The position numbers and the translations under genes are program-made. The notes beneath the pieces were generated by a model that worked only from the letters and a program-made list of their open reading frames with translations, was not told where the DNA came from and ran no database searches. This document shows, piece after piece, positions 1-7,670 of a stretch of 15,424 bases of DNA; positions within the stretch are counted from its first letter, which is position 1, and every line of letters starts with the position of its first letter. Source of the DNA: Owenweeksia sp. TMED14 (GTDB lineage Bacteria; Bacteroidota; Bacteroidia; Flavobacteriales; Schleiferiaceae); the NCBI GenBank assembly GCA_002167805.1, contig NHBT01000007.1:1-15424 (forward strand), written 5' to 3'.

Positions 1-270
1 CACCGGACGAAGTCAGGAATAATGTTAGGCCTTGGTGAAGAGGTTGACGAGGTCAGGCAATCTTTACATGATCTTCGTGAAGCGAATGTTGACGTAGTCA
101 CCCTTGGTCAATATTTGCAGCCCACCTCTAATCATTTACCCGTGAACAATTTCGTTGAACCAGATGTTTTTAAACAACTTGAAGAAGAGGCTTTGAAGCT
201 TGGCTTCATACATGTAGAAAGTGGACCGCTAGTTCGAAGCTCTTATCATGCAGAAAAACACATTTTATAA
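1..270 (+). CDS. lipA: Lipoyl synthase LipA, C-terminal part (5' end outside window)
   Basis: This is the last 89 codons of a radical-SAM lipoyl synthase, which inserts two sulfurs into the octanoyl group on lipoyl domains of 2-oxoacid dehydrogenases and the glycine cleavage system in the cytoplasm. The open frame enters from base 1 and reads [12 protein letters not shown] at the start, a hallmark LipA segment. It continues with the [10 protein letters not shown] motif and ends in [13 protein letters not shown]. The serine of RSSY is the known ligand of the auxiliary iron-sulfur cluster that donates sulfur. The CxxxCxxC motif and the N-terminal cysteine cluster lie upstream of the window. It ends with TAA, 41 bases before the next gene on the same strand. 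The family assignment is near certain; whether the missing part is intact cannot be seen. Confidence 0.96.
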   Translation, partial: HRTKSGIMLGLGEEVDEVRQSLHDLREANVDVVTLGQYLQPTSNHLPVNNFVEPDVFKQLEEEALKLGFIHVESGPLVRSSYHAEKHIL

Positions 271-311
271 TAAATTACTTAGTATTTTTAACTCAAAGAA
301 AACAACAAACA

Positions 312-3300
312 ATGCGATTTAAATTTTATCATTACATCTCAGGTATATCATTTTTGGCCTTTTTAGGATTCTTTTTGACTGAATCCCAAGTTAAAGAGGC
401 TCGTTATCAGCCGAGAGAATCACAAAGTTCTATACCCACTGGCATCGCTGGTTACATGGAATATATTAATTCGATGCGTGCAAACGAAATCACAGGAGAA
501 GTTACACTGGCAGATATTCAAAAAGCAGAAAATGAACTTAATGCACTAAATACGAACAAAACTAATTCCATCACTTGGGAACCTAGAGGGCCTGATAACA
601 AGGGCGGAAGGACCCGTGCGTTAGTTATTGATAAAGATAATTCGAGTATTTTGTATACAGGTTCAGTTGGCGGTGGATTATTTAAATCCATAAACGGCGG
701 TGCAACGTGGAATTACATTGGAGATCCTCAACACAACCAGAGTATAGTTTCGATCACTCAAACCTCTACAGGAGATCTTTATGTTGGTACTGGAGAATTG
801 TTTCAAGGATACTATGGAGGTGGCTCAACATCCTCTCCCCAATTTGCGGGTAAAGGCGTTCTGAAATCAACAGACGATGGTGCTTCTTGGACAGAATTGA
901 CATCTACCTTGAGTTGGTCTTCCGTTCCGAGAATTGAAGCGGATCCTTCGGACCCTTCAGGAAATACTATCTATGCAGCAACGACTAATGGATTTAAAAA
1001 AACCACCGACGGTGGAACTACATGGACAAGTCCTTTAGGTGGAAATATATGGGATTTTGCAATTTCTCCAACAGGTAAGCTCTTTGTGAACCGTAATGGA
1101 AATACTATGTACTCGACAGACGGTACGAATTTTACTGAAATTTCCGCTCCAATAATTACCGCCACCAGTTTACCAAGGAGAGGTTCTGGAAGAATTAGAT
1201 ATGCAATAAGCCCTCAAGATGAAAACTACGTTTATTGCGTACAAACAAATGGAAATGCCCTATCTGCAGTTTACCGATCAGTCGATGGTGGTTCTACATG
1301 GAGTAAAATAGGTCAAAAGTCGAATAACTTTGATCCGTTATGCTACACCAATTCAGGAAATCCATTTGCCGGGAATTCTTGGTGCCAAGGTAAATATGAT
1401 CTTCTTTTTTCGGTTTCTCCGCATGATAAGGACCTAATAGCTTTAGGTGGAATAACCATTTGGAGTTGGTCTTTAACCCAAGGTTGGGTTCAAAGGACCA
1501 CCACTGGTGGAGGAGCCTTTAATCCCGTATACATGCACGCAGACGTTCATGACATGGTATTTGACCCGAGTGATCCCAATGTCGTCTACGTTGTGAGTGA
1601 TGGAGGTATTTCCAAATCATCTGATGGCGGAAATTCATGGGCCGAACGCAATAAAAATTATAATTCTTTTACTCAGTTTGGAGTTTCAGTTGGAAGAGAT
1701 AAAAAAATTCTTGGTGGTGGACAAGATAACGGCACAATATATATTGATGGAGTCAGTTTCCTCTCACCAAATTCTGCTTCAGATGTTGGTGGTGGCGATG
1801 GAGGATATGCAGAAATATCTTGGTTGAATCCAAAAGTTATGTTTTTTGAATCTCAATATGGCTTTTATCGGAACAACGATGAGGGAGGTCAAGCTACTGA
1901 AGAGTTTCGATCTGTTCCAATGACGCTGCCCGCAACTCAGGGAAAGCGGCTCCACAATTTTATGATTCCTATGGTTCTTTGGGAGACAAGTGAGGATCTG
2001 AACTCAGAGGACTCAGTGACATTTGAACTATTTCCTGGATTGAGATCTATGGGTTATGGTGATGGCATCAAAAAAACTTTTTCAGGGAAGATCAACCATA
2101 GTCAATCTGCGGTCGAATACATGCCTGGAACTTTTCAGCTGACTGCTGGTGGTGTTTCTGCTTCTGCAGATGCTCAAGGTAATATTAATACTTCAGAAGT
2201 GACCGGATTTTTCCACCCTGACAGTGCTTATTTCGAGGTAACATTTACATCAGCTCCTATCGCTGAAGTCATTCTCACTTGCGATGTTTTCTTACCGGTA
2301 GGTTCGGATCTAAAGCTATCTGCAGCAATTGGTGCTTTGCCAATCGATGTTACAACATCATCTATTATGAATGTAGGAGATATACTCAAAGTTCAAGATC
2401 CCGTTCAATCGATGTATTTTATTGGAAATGCTTCTCACAGTAATGCAACTTTCCCGACCATGGGGGGTATTTGGATGACAAGAGGGGCACATGCATTCGG
2501 AAGTATCCCTGAGTGGTGGCAAATAGCTCATTTGGGCAATGGTATTTTCCCACAGTATATGAAAATTTCTGCTGATGGTAACCATCTTTTTGTAGGTACC
2601 TCAGAGGGAAGGCTCTACAGGATTTCAAATCTTCAATCCGCAAGATCACAAGGTGACGCTCATATTGATAGTGTAAATAAATTAATTACTGTGGATTTGA
2701 TCGAAACTTTTGGGAGTCGAAACATATGTGGTATCGACGTAGATCCAAATAACACGAGTCGAGTTGCAGTTTCATTAGGAAACTATGGTAACTCAAATTA
2801 TGTTTATTATTCAAATAATGCTTTAGCAGCGAATCCAACTTTCTCATCGAAGCAAGGAAATCTGCCCTCGATTCCTGCATATTCAATTTCCTTTGACAAG
2901 CATAATAGTAATCGATTGATTGTGGGAACGGAATGGGGAATCTTTATGACAGATAATTTAACTGCTGGTTTACCAACGTACACCGAGGAGAATAATGGAA
3001 TGGTTCGCGTACCGGTTTTTGAAATAGAGCAATATAGAACAGAATTAAACTTCGACTCTACTGCAGCAGGGTCGATTCCAACAGAGGGTGAAATATTTAT
3101 TGCGACTCATGGTCGAGGATATTACTCTACGTCATCCACCCAGGTTCAAACCACCGTGGGATCAGATGAAAGTGAAATTGAAGACAATAAATTGGTTATA
3201 GGTATCTACCCAAATCCTTCTTCAAGTGAAATTAATGTTCCTGTTGTTTCCGGTGATTTACAAATTAATCTTAGAAACTTTAATGGCTCTATTGTACGTC

Positions 3301-3434
3301 GAATTGATATGCGAAGAGTACCAAATGGGTTGGAGAAGATATCTATAGATGTCTCTGATATTCCCTCAGGTAACTACGTTATAACTAGGATTCAGAACGG
3401 TGATACCGTTAGTGAGATTATCGTTATTCAATAG
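312..3434 (+). CDS. Secreted Asp-box (BNR/sortilin-like) beta-propeller protein with T9SS sorting domain
   Basis: A 1040-residue exported protein. The N-terminus (about residues 1-25) is a hydrophobic signal sequence. From about residue 90 it follows the pattern GPDNKGGRTRA then a run of Asp-box hairpins: INGGATW (~127), TDDGASW (~186), TDGGTTW (~232), VDGGSTW (~325) and SDGGNSW (~438), as in VPS10/sortilin and BNR-repeat propellers. Residues ~530-740 break the repeat pattern and look like an inserted beta-rich domain, after which propeller-like sequence returns (SADGNHLFVGTSEGRLYRI). The last ~80 residues match a type A T9SS sorting domain: IYPNPSS at ~964, then an IDVSDIPSGNYVI strand and a final EIIVIQ. 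Such proteins are moved across the outer membrane by the type IX machinery and anchored or released after removal of this domain. Similar proteins are often labelled glycosyl hydrolase, but I see no catalytic signature and would not assign an enzyme activity. The leader before ATG is A-rich with no Shine-Dalgarno. Confidence 0.93.
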   Translation: MRFKFYHYISGISFLAFLGFFLTESQVKEARYQPRESQSSIPTGIAGYMEYINSMRANEITGEVTLADIQKAENELNALNTNKTNSITWEPRGPDNKGGRTRALVIDKDNSSILYTGSVGGGLFKSINGGATWNYIGDPQHNQSIVSITQTSTGDLYVGTGELFQGYYGGGSTSSPQFAGKGVLKSTDDGASWTELTSTLSWSSVPRIEADPSDPSGNTIYAATTNGFKKTTDGGTTWTSPLGGNIWDFAISPTGKLFVNRNGNTMYSTDGTNFTEISAPIITATSLPRRGSGRIRYAISPQDENYVYCVQTNGNALSAVYRSVDGGSTWSKIGQKSNNFDPLCYTNSGNPFAGNSWCQGKYDLLFSVSPHDKDLIALGGITIWSWSLTQGWVQRTTTGGGAFNPVYMHADVHDMVFDPSDPNVVYVVSDGGISKSSDGGNSWAERNKNYNSFTQFGVSVGRDKKILGGGQDNGTIYIDGVSFLSPNSASDVGGGDGGYAEISWLNPKVMFFESQYGFYRNNDEGGQATEEFRSVPMTLPATQGKRLHNFMIPMVLWETSEDLNSEDSVTFELFPGLRSMGYGDGIKKTFSGKINHSQSAVEYMPGTFQLTAGGVSASADAQGNINTSEVTGFFHPDSAYFEVTFTSAPIAEVILTCDVFLPVGSDLKLSAAIGALPIDVTTSSIMNVGDILKVQDPVQSMYFIGNASHSNATFPTMGGIWMTRGAHAFGSIPEWWQIAHLGNGIFPQYMKISADGNHLFVGTSEGRLYRISNLQSARSQGDAHIDSVNKLITVDLIETFGSRNICGIDVDPNNTSRVAVSLGNYGNSNYVYYSNNALAANPTFSSKQGNLPSIPAYSISFDKHNSNRLIVGTEWGIFMTDNLTAGLPTYTEENNGMVRVPVFEIEQYRTELNFDSTAAGSIPTEGEIFIATHGRGYYSTSSTQVQTTVGSDESEIEDNKLVIGIYPNPSSSEINVPVVSGDLQINLRNFNGSIVRRIDMRRVPNGLEKISIDVSDIPSGNYVITRIQNGDTVSEIIVIQ

Positions 3435-3454
3435 AAAAATAAATTATAGAAAGT

Positions 3455-3480
3455 AAAAAAGCCTCTTTTGAGGCTTTTTT
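3455..3480. terminator. Bidirectional intrinsic terminator between convergent genes
   Basis: Six A, then GCCTC, a TTTT loop, GAGGC, then six T form a perfect stem flanked by an A-tract and a T-tract, so it can act as a rho-independent terminator in both directions. It begins 21 bases after the stop of the T9SS protein. Its T-tract contains the first two bases (on the plus strand) of the TTA that is the stop codon of the opposing lipoprotein gene. It therefore ends both the propeller gene and the miaA-lpxK-gatB operon. Confidence 0.9.
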
Positions 3481-4201
3481 ATTTTACAAGATTATTTTTT
3501 CCAAGTATTCGATTCTTTTCAAGAATAAATATTCTTGCTAGAGGGTGGTAGGGATGACTTTTAATGATAGCATCACCAAATAAATTGAAATTTACTCTAT
3601 CATCTTCTTTATTATTAAAAAGTGGAACATCAGCTACTTTTTGAAAGAAACCAAACACATTAGACAAACTGCTTGAATCTTTAGCCATTATTTCTATAAT
3701 TTCATTTTTATGCTGAAAATATCGGCTCTCTAAAGCGGTATAGTGTCTTTTCTCCATCGATAATAAATCTATTCCAGTATCATTTTTTGAGATTGCTTGA
3801 TATTTATCTAAAGAATCTATTATCTGCGATGATTTTAAAACTGGTTCATAAAGAGCGCGCAACTGTTCACTTAAACTCGATCCATTCAGCTCATAAACGG
3901 TGAGGGATTCTTTAGCATTAATTGAACCTATAATGTTATCTCCAGGTTCAAGGCCAATTCTTAAACTAGCACCCGAGTCAAAAATGAAATAGTAAAATGT
4001 TTTAAGTGTTGAATCTAGTGGAAGGTTAATTTTCAATTTATTATTTATTACCTCAATGGTATCCCACGGAACTGTGTGTTCTCCGTCTATTCTGACAATA
4101 ACTGCATTTTTGGCGCCTTCTATTTGAAAGTTGACAGGAATAAAATCTTTTGAGCATGCACTTGTTAAAATGATAAGACCAAGCATCCAACTTTTTTTCA
4201 T
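3479..4201 (-). CDS. Lipoprotein resembling the N-terminal half of TlpA-type thioredoxin lipoproteins (thioredoxin domain absent)
   Basis: A 240-residue predicted lipoprotein. The signal peptide ends in the lipobox LTSAC, giving Cys16 as the lipidated residue; the SKD that follows could be a weak outer-surface export signal. Residues ~20-110 look like the DUF4369-type beta domain seen in front of Bacteroidota TlpA-like disulfide reductases (pattern FQIEGAKNAVIVRIDG, later a GLEPGDNIIG strand). An alpha-helical linker follows and ends in SHPYHPLARIFILEKNRILG. In the full-length family the thioredoxin fold (WCxxC) would start about here, but this protein stops six residues later and the next gene begins after 44 bases, so no redox centre is encoded. 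The gene is last in the operon; its ATG overlaps the gatB stop as ATGA. Family resemblance is my inference from the pattern; no function can be assigned. It is not obviously a pseudogene, since the frame is intact and ends neatly at the terminator. Confidence 0.75.
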   Translation of the reverse strand: MKKSWMLGLIILTSACSKDFIPVNFQIEGAKNAVIVRIDGEHTVPWDTIEVINNKLKINLPLDSTLKTFYYFIFDSGASLRIGLEPGDNIIGSINAKESLTVYELNGSSLSEQLRALYEPVLKSSQIIDSLDKYQAISKNDTGIDLLSMEKRHYTALESRYFQHKNEIIEIMAKDSSSLSNVFGFFQKVADVPLFNNKEDDRVNFNLFGDAIIKSHPYHPLARIFILEKNRILGKNNLVK

Positions 4202-5655
4202 CCTTCCAAAATATCTTTGAGTAGTTTATTCGTCATGCCTGGGTCAGCAGAACCTTTTGAACTTCGCATGACTTCACCAATAAAAAGACCCAGTAATCCT
4301 TTTTTTCCAGATCGATATTCTTCTACTTTTTCAGGATATTTATCTAGTACTTCGTTTATGAGGACCATAAGCGCTTCTGAGTCGCTTTCTTGTAATAAAT
4401 TTAACTCTTCAGCTATAGTCTGAGGGTGTTTTTCAGGATGCTTTATCAATTCTGGGAGAATCTGTTGAGCTGCGGCACTGAAACTCACTACATTTTTATC
4501 TACAATCGAGATTAGCTCTCCGATTTTTTTTGAAGAAAGTGTCCATTCAGTCCAACTTTTACTGAATTCATTAAGATATCCCTGAATCGGCCCCATCAGC
4601 CAATTAGCTGCAGACTTTGGAGAGCACCCAGTTAGCAGAAGGCTTTCGAAATAAATAGCTGTTTCCTTATTTTCGATTATGAGGTTAGCATCATAATTGC
4701 TGAGCTTTAGTTTCGTTGTGTATTTATCAAAAAGGGTTTGCGGTAATGGGGGCATGGAATTTTTTATAGCCTTTTTATTCGATTCAGTAATTCTTACCGG
4801 CGCGAGATCGGGTTCTATAAAATATCTGTAATCATTGGCATTTTCTTTTGTTCTTAATGCAATTGTTATTCCCTTCGATGCATCGAAAGTTCGGGTCTCT
4901 TGGTTAATGATCCCACCAGAATTTAATATTTCTGATTGCCTTTTAAACTCATAGTCTATTGCTTTTTGTACATGTCGAAATGAATTCAAGTTTTTCACCT
5001 CGACCTTAGTCCCAAATTTTTCTCGTCCTTGTTTTCGAATTGAGATATTTACATCACAGCGAAGAGAACCCTCTTCCATATTTCCATCTGAAATATCTAG
5101 GTATCGAACTAATTTTCGGATCTCTTGTAGATATAAATAAGCTTCTTCCCCAGAGCGAAAATCAGGCTCTGAAACTATTTCTAATAGAGGTACGCCTGCA
5201 CGATTCAAATCAATAAGAGTATTAAAGGGGTCTAGATCATGAATGGATTTTCCAGTATCTTCTTCCATATGAATTCTTGTTAACCCAATTTTTTTCTTTT
5301 CAAGATTTTTAAATGTTATCCCGACGGAACCTCCAAAGCATATTGGAGTTTCATCCTGAGTAATTTGATATCCTTTCGGAAGATCTGGATAGAAGTAATT
5401 TTTCCTTGCATATGAGTTAAATTCTCGAATAGAGCAATTACATGCAAGTCCTAATTTAATTGCATTTTCAATGACTTGAACGTTCGGTTTCGGTAATGTC
5501 CCAGGATGCCCCAAACTGATTGGGCAAACTTGTGTATTTGGTGCAGCACCATACGAATAGCCGTCTGATGAATAGGCTTTAGAGAGTGTATTCATCTGGA
5601 CATGGACTTCCAATCCGATTACTGATTCATAATGAGTTTCCTGTTCTATACTCAT
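4198..5655 (-). CDS. gatB: Aspartyl/glutamyl-tRNA(Asn/Gln) amidotransferase subunit B
   Basis: GatB is the kinase subunit of the GatCAB complex, which converts misacylated Glu-tRNA(Gln) and/or Asp-tRNA(Asn) to the correct amide form. It phosphorylates the side-chain carboxylate before GatA-derived ammonia attacks. Diagnostic segments are clear: GLEVHVQ near the N-terminus, RIHMEEDTGKSIHD, VPLLEIVSEPD, DGNMEEGSLRCDVNISIR and KNLNSF. A C-terminal YqeY-like tail ends in SKGSADPGMTNKLLKDIL. I place the start at 5655 (MSIEQETHYESVIG, 485 residues, the usual length). An ATG at 5679 would add eight residues but lies upstream of a good TAnnTTTG promoter element. The gene starts one base after the lpxK stop and its own stop overlaps the next ATG. 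gatA and gatC are not in this window. Confidence 0.96.
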   Translation of the reverse strand: MSIEQETHYESVIGLEVHVQMNTLSKAYSSDGYSYGAAPNTQVCPISLGHPGTLPKPNVQVIENAIKLGLACNCSIREFNSYARKNYFYPDLPKGYQITQDETPICFGGSVGITFKNLEKKKIGLTRIHMEEDTGKSIHDLDPFNTLIDLNRAGVPLLEIVSEPDFRSGEEAYLYLQEIRKLVRYLDISDGNMEEGSLRCDVNISIRKQGREKFGTKVEVKNLNSFRHVQKAIDYEFKRQSEILNSGGIINQETRTFDASKGITIALRTKENANDYRYFIEPDLAPVRITESNKKAIKNSMPPLPQTLFDKYTTKLKLSNYDANLIIENKETAIYFESLLLTGCSPKSAANWLMGPIQGYLNEFSKSWTEWTLSSKKIGELISIVDKNVVSFSAAAQQILPELIKHPEKHPQTIAEELNLLQESDSEALMVLINEVLDKYPEKVEEYRSGKKGLLGLFIGEVMRSSKGSADPGMTNKLLKDILEG

Positions 5656-5656
5656 T

Positions 5657-6721
5657 TCACAAAGGTAAGTTGTAACCATGGGCCTTCCATTGATCTTTTA
5701 GCCATGACAAAAATATTCTTTCATCATCTCCGAAATTTAATTCATGAGGTATCGAATATATCGAAAACGAAGACCATTCACTGGGTAAATTATCTAATCT
5801 TGCAATATCTTTTTCTGTTAGAATTAGAGTATTGCAATGAAGTCTTTTTGCTGCCTTCAAAACTTTATTAATATTATAACTGTTCCATTTGGCGTGGTCA
5901 TCAAGATTTAAAAAGCCGACGGCATTTCCATCTTTACTAAAAAAATTAGAATTTTTTACATGAGCAAAGTAGTTTTGAGGATTTCCGATACCTGCAACTA
6001 CCAAAGCGGCTTCTTCACCTGTCCATATGGGAGAGTTAAACTCAGGAGCGGGAGCTCCCATAGTCTCTTGAGTACAAAACAATCTTTGATCTTTTTTAAT
6101 TCTTAGTATTTTTCGAATTTCTAATCTTTCATATTCGTTAATTTCTCGTGGGCACTTAGTAACTATGATCGCTGTTGCTCTGTTCGCTTCCGAGGAAGGC
6201 TCTCGCAATGGTCCTGCTGGTATAACTAATTCGTTTGTATACCATTTTTTATATGGGCAAATCAAAACACTCAATGGGCCTTTGAGATCCCAGTGCTGGA
6301 ATGCATCATCGAGAATAACTGGGGAATCAGGATTGATTAATGGGAATGCTCTTCGTCTTTTTCTTGCAACTACAATTGAAATATCAGAACTAAATTTTGA
6401 TCTTATCATTCGTGCCTCGTCTCCAACTTTGGATACACGAGAATTTGATTCAACTTTTTGAGTTTTCCATGATTTTCTTCCATATCCCCTTGAAACATAA
6501 GATGAATTTGGGATTTTATCTTTGATTTTATTCAAAATCCAAATTGCTAGGGGAGTCTTACCTGTTCCTCCTGAGTGCAAATTTCCAAGAATTAAAGTAG
6601 GTTGATTGGGCTTGAATGGAACAATGATTTTCCAATCATAAATGGTCCTGTGAATTTTTAACACCAACAAATAAATGGGGGTGCAAAATTTAAATAATCT
6701 ATTTGGTTTTAACCAGTTCAT
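5657..6721 (-). CDS. lpxK: Tetraacyldisaccharide 4'-kinase LpxK
   Basis: LpxK adds the 4'-phosphate to the tetraacyl disaccharide precursor of lipid A, at the inner face of the cytoplasmic membrane. The 354 residues are typical. Near the N-terminus a hydrophobic stretch (CTPIYLLVLKIHRTIYDW) precedes the Walker A loop LHSGGTGKTP, then SRGYGRKSW, VGDEARMIRSKF and the Walker-B-like LDDAFQHWDL. The C-terminal half has VVAGIGNPQNYF, LTEKDIARL and a terminal FLSWL. The usual FxDHHxY motif is altered here to LDDHAKW. Overlap with the miaA stop is ATGA, so translation is probably coupled. Its presence shows that this organism makes lipid A. Confidence 0.95.
   Translation of the reverse strand: MNWLKPNRLFKFCTPIYLLVLKIHRTIYDWKIIVPFKPNQPTLILGNLHSGGTGKTPLAIWILNKIKDKIPNSSYVSRGYGRKSWKTQKVESNSRVSKVGDEARMIRSKFSSDISIVVARKRRRAFPLINPDSPVILDDAFQHWDLKGPLSVLICPYKKWYTNELVIPAGPLREPSSEANRATAIIVTKCPREINEYERLEIRKILRIKKDQRLFCTQETMGAPAPEFNSPIWTGEEAALVVAGIGNPQNYFAHVKNSNFFSKDGNAVGFLNLDDHAKWNSYNINKVLKAAKRLHCNTLILTEKDIARLDNLPSEWSSFSIYSIPHELNFGDDERIFLSWLKDQWKAHGYNLPL
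5660..5667 (-). promoter_or_regulatory. Putative -7 promoter element for gatB (TACCTTTG)
   Basis: On the minus strand this reads TACCTTTG, an exact match to the Bacteroidota -7 consensus TAnnTTTG. It sits 5 bases before the chosen gatB ATG, inside the last codons of lpxK. No clear TTG -33 box is present at 17-23 bases upstream (the sequence there is TCAATG), so strength is uncertain. If used, transcription would begin at or next to the gatB ATG, and gatB plus the lipoprotein could be expressed independently of miaA-lpxK. Confidence 0.5.
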
Positions 6722-7620
6722 TTAGACATATCGAAATTACTTAATTCCAATTGAGCAATATTTTTTGGGGGAATTTTTATAATCGTTTTCTCTTTTTTTA
6801 GCCATGTGATTTGTTTTTTAGCATACTGCCGTGTCTTGAGTGCAATTAGTGAAATTAACTCTTTTTCTGAGGCTTTTGGATTAGTGTAAAATTCTTTATA
6901 ACCCACAGTTTGAAGTGCCCTAAGTTTTTGATATTTTTCTAGTTTCATTGCTTCTTCTGCCAATCCCGACTTAAACATATTTTTTGTTCTCAATAGTATC
7001 CTTGATTCCAATTCTTGAAAATCAGGCCAAATAGCATATTCATGAATATTGGCATCAAAATTTGGAATCGGAAATTTTTGTGTCCGTAGGTCTGAATACT
7101 TTTCTCCACTTGACTCTATAACTTCTATCGCTCTTATAACTCGCCTTGAATTCTTTATGTCGCATTCTTTGGCATATTCAGGGTCTATTTTTTTGAGATA
7201 TTCAACAAGTTGATTCGGTTTTTCATTCCATTTCTTTTCGAGTTTTTCCCTCAGTTCTTTATTTTCATTTGGCAGAATATCTAGTTTATAAAGTAATGCT
7301 TTTGCGTATAAACCGCTACCTCCAACAATTACAATATTGCCATTTTTTATCAAGGAAGTGCGAATTAGTGGTTTCGCCCATTTGGAATAAGAAACTGCGC
7401 TTACTGGATTATGAATTGAGTGACTTGCAATGCCGAAATGATGAATTTTTTCCAACTCTTGATTGCTTGGACGCGCAACTCCTATTTTTAGCTCTTTGTA
7501 TATTTGGCGGGCATCACAATTTAAAATTTCACATCCAAGTGATTTTGCCCATTCTATGGCCAGTTTTGTTTTCCCAGAGGCCGTTGGTCCATGTATCATC
7601 CATATGTTAGCTCTCCTCAT
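6718..7620 (-). CDS. miaA: tRNA dimethylallyltransferase MiaA
   Basis: MiaA transfers a dimethylallyl group from DMAPP to N6 of A37 in tRNAs that read codons starting with U, the first step towards ms2i6A. The P-loop GPTASGKTKLA is at residues ~11-21. The nucleotide/DMAPP region NCDARQIYKELKIGVARPS follows, keeping the catalytic Asp but with Ala where most MiaA have Ser (DSRQ), and GVARPS instead of GTAKPS. VGGSGLYAKALL, RRVIRAIEV and ALQTVGYKEF are further family marks, as is the C-terminal RQYAKKQITWLKKE. The length (300) is normal. It is the first gene of the operon that runs into lpxK and gatB, and is divergent from the 99-residue gene across a 50-base spacer. A TAACTTCG element, one mismatch from the Bacteroidota -7 box, lies 5 bases before its ATG. 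Confidence 0.96.
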   Translation of the reverse strand: MRRANIWMIHGPTASGKTKLAIEWAKSLGCEILNCDARQIYKELKIGVARPSNQELEKIHHFGIASHSIHNPVSAVSYSKWAKPLIRTSLIKNGNIVIVGGSGLYAKALLYKLDILPNENKELREKLEKKWNEKPNQLVEYLKKIDPEYAKECDIKNSRRVIRAIEVIESSGEKYSDLRTQKFPIPNFDANIHEYAIWPDFQELESRILLRTKNMFKSGLAEEAMKLEKYQKLRALQTVGYKEFYTNPKASEKELISLIALKTRQYAKKQITWLKKEKTIIKIPPKNIAQLELSNFDMSK

Positions 7621-7624
7621 TTTG

Positions 7625-7632
7625 CGAAGTTA
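7625..7632 (-). promoter_or_regulatory. Weak -7-like element before miaA (TAACTTCG)
   Basis: Reads TAACTTCG on the minus strand, one mismatch from TAnnTTTG, ending 5 bases before the miaA ATG. This is the same spacing as the exact element before gatB. I cannot find a TTG at the expected -33 position. It is offered because an operon promoter must lie in or near this 50-base divergent spacer. Confidence 0.3.
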
Positions 7633-7670
7633 AACCCGAGTGCCCAGAAATCTTTGTAACTTCTATAGGA

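Noticed and set aside
271..311. Promoter TATTTTTA in the lipA-propeller gap
   Set aside because: The final G of TAnnTTTG is missing and there is no TTG at -33; in AT-rich DNA this is expected by chance.
690..1650. DNA repeat array from the Asp-box segments
   Set aside because: The similarity is at protein level (SxDGGxxW) with irregular spacing; the DNA is too diverged to count as a repeat.
5656..5679. Longer gatB start adding eight residues (MVTTYLCE)
   Set aside because: It lies upstream of an exact TACCTTTG box, overlaps lpxK by 23 bases, and family members begin close to YESVIGLEVH.
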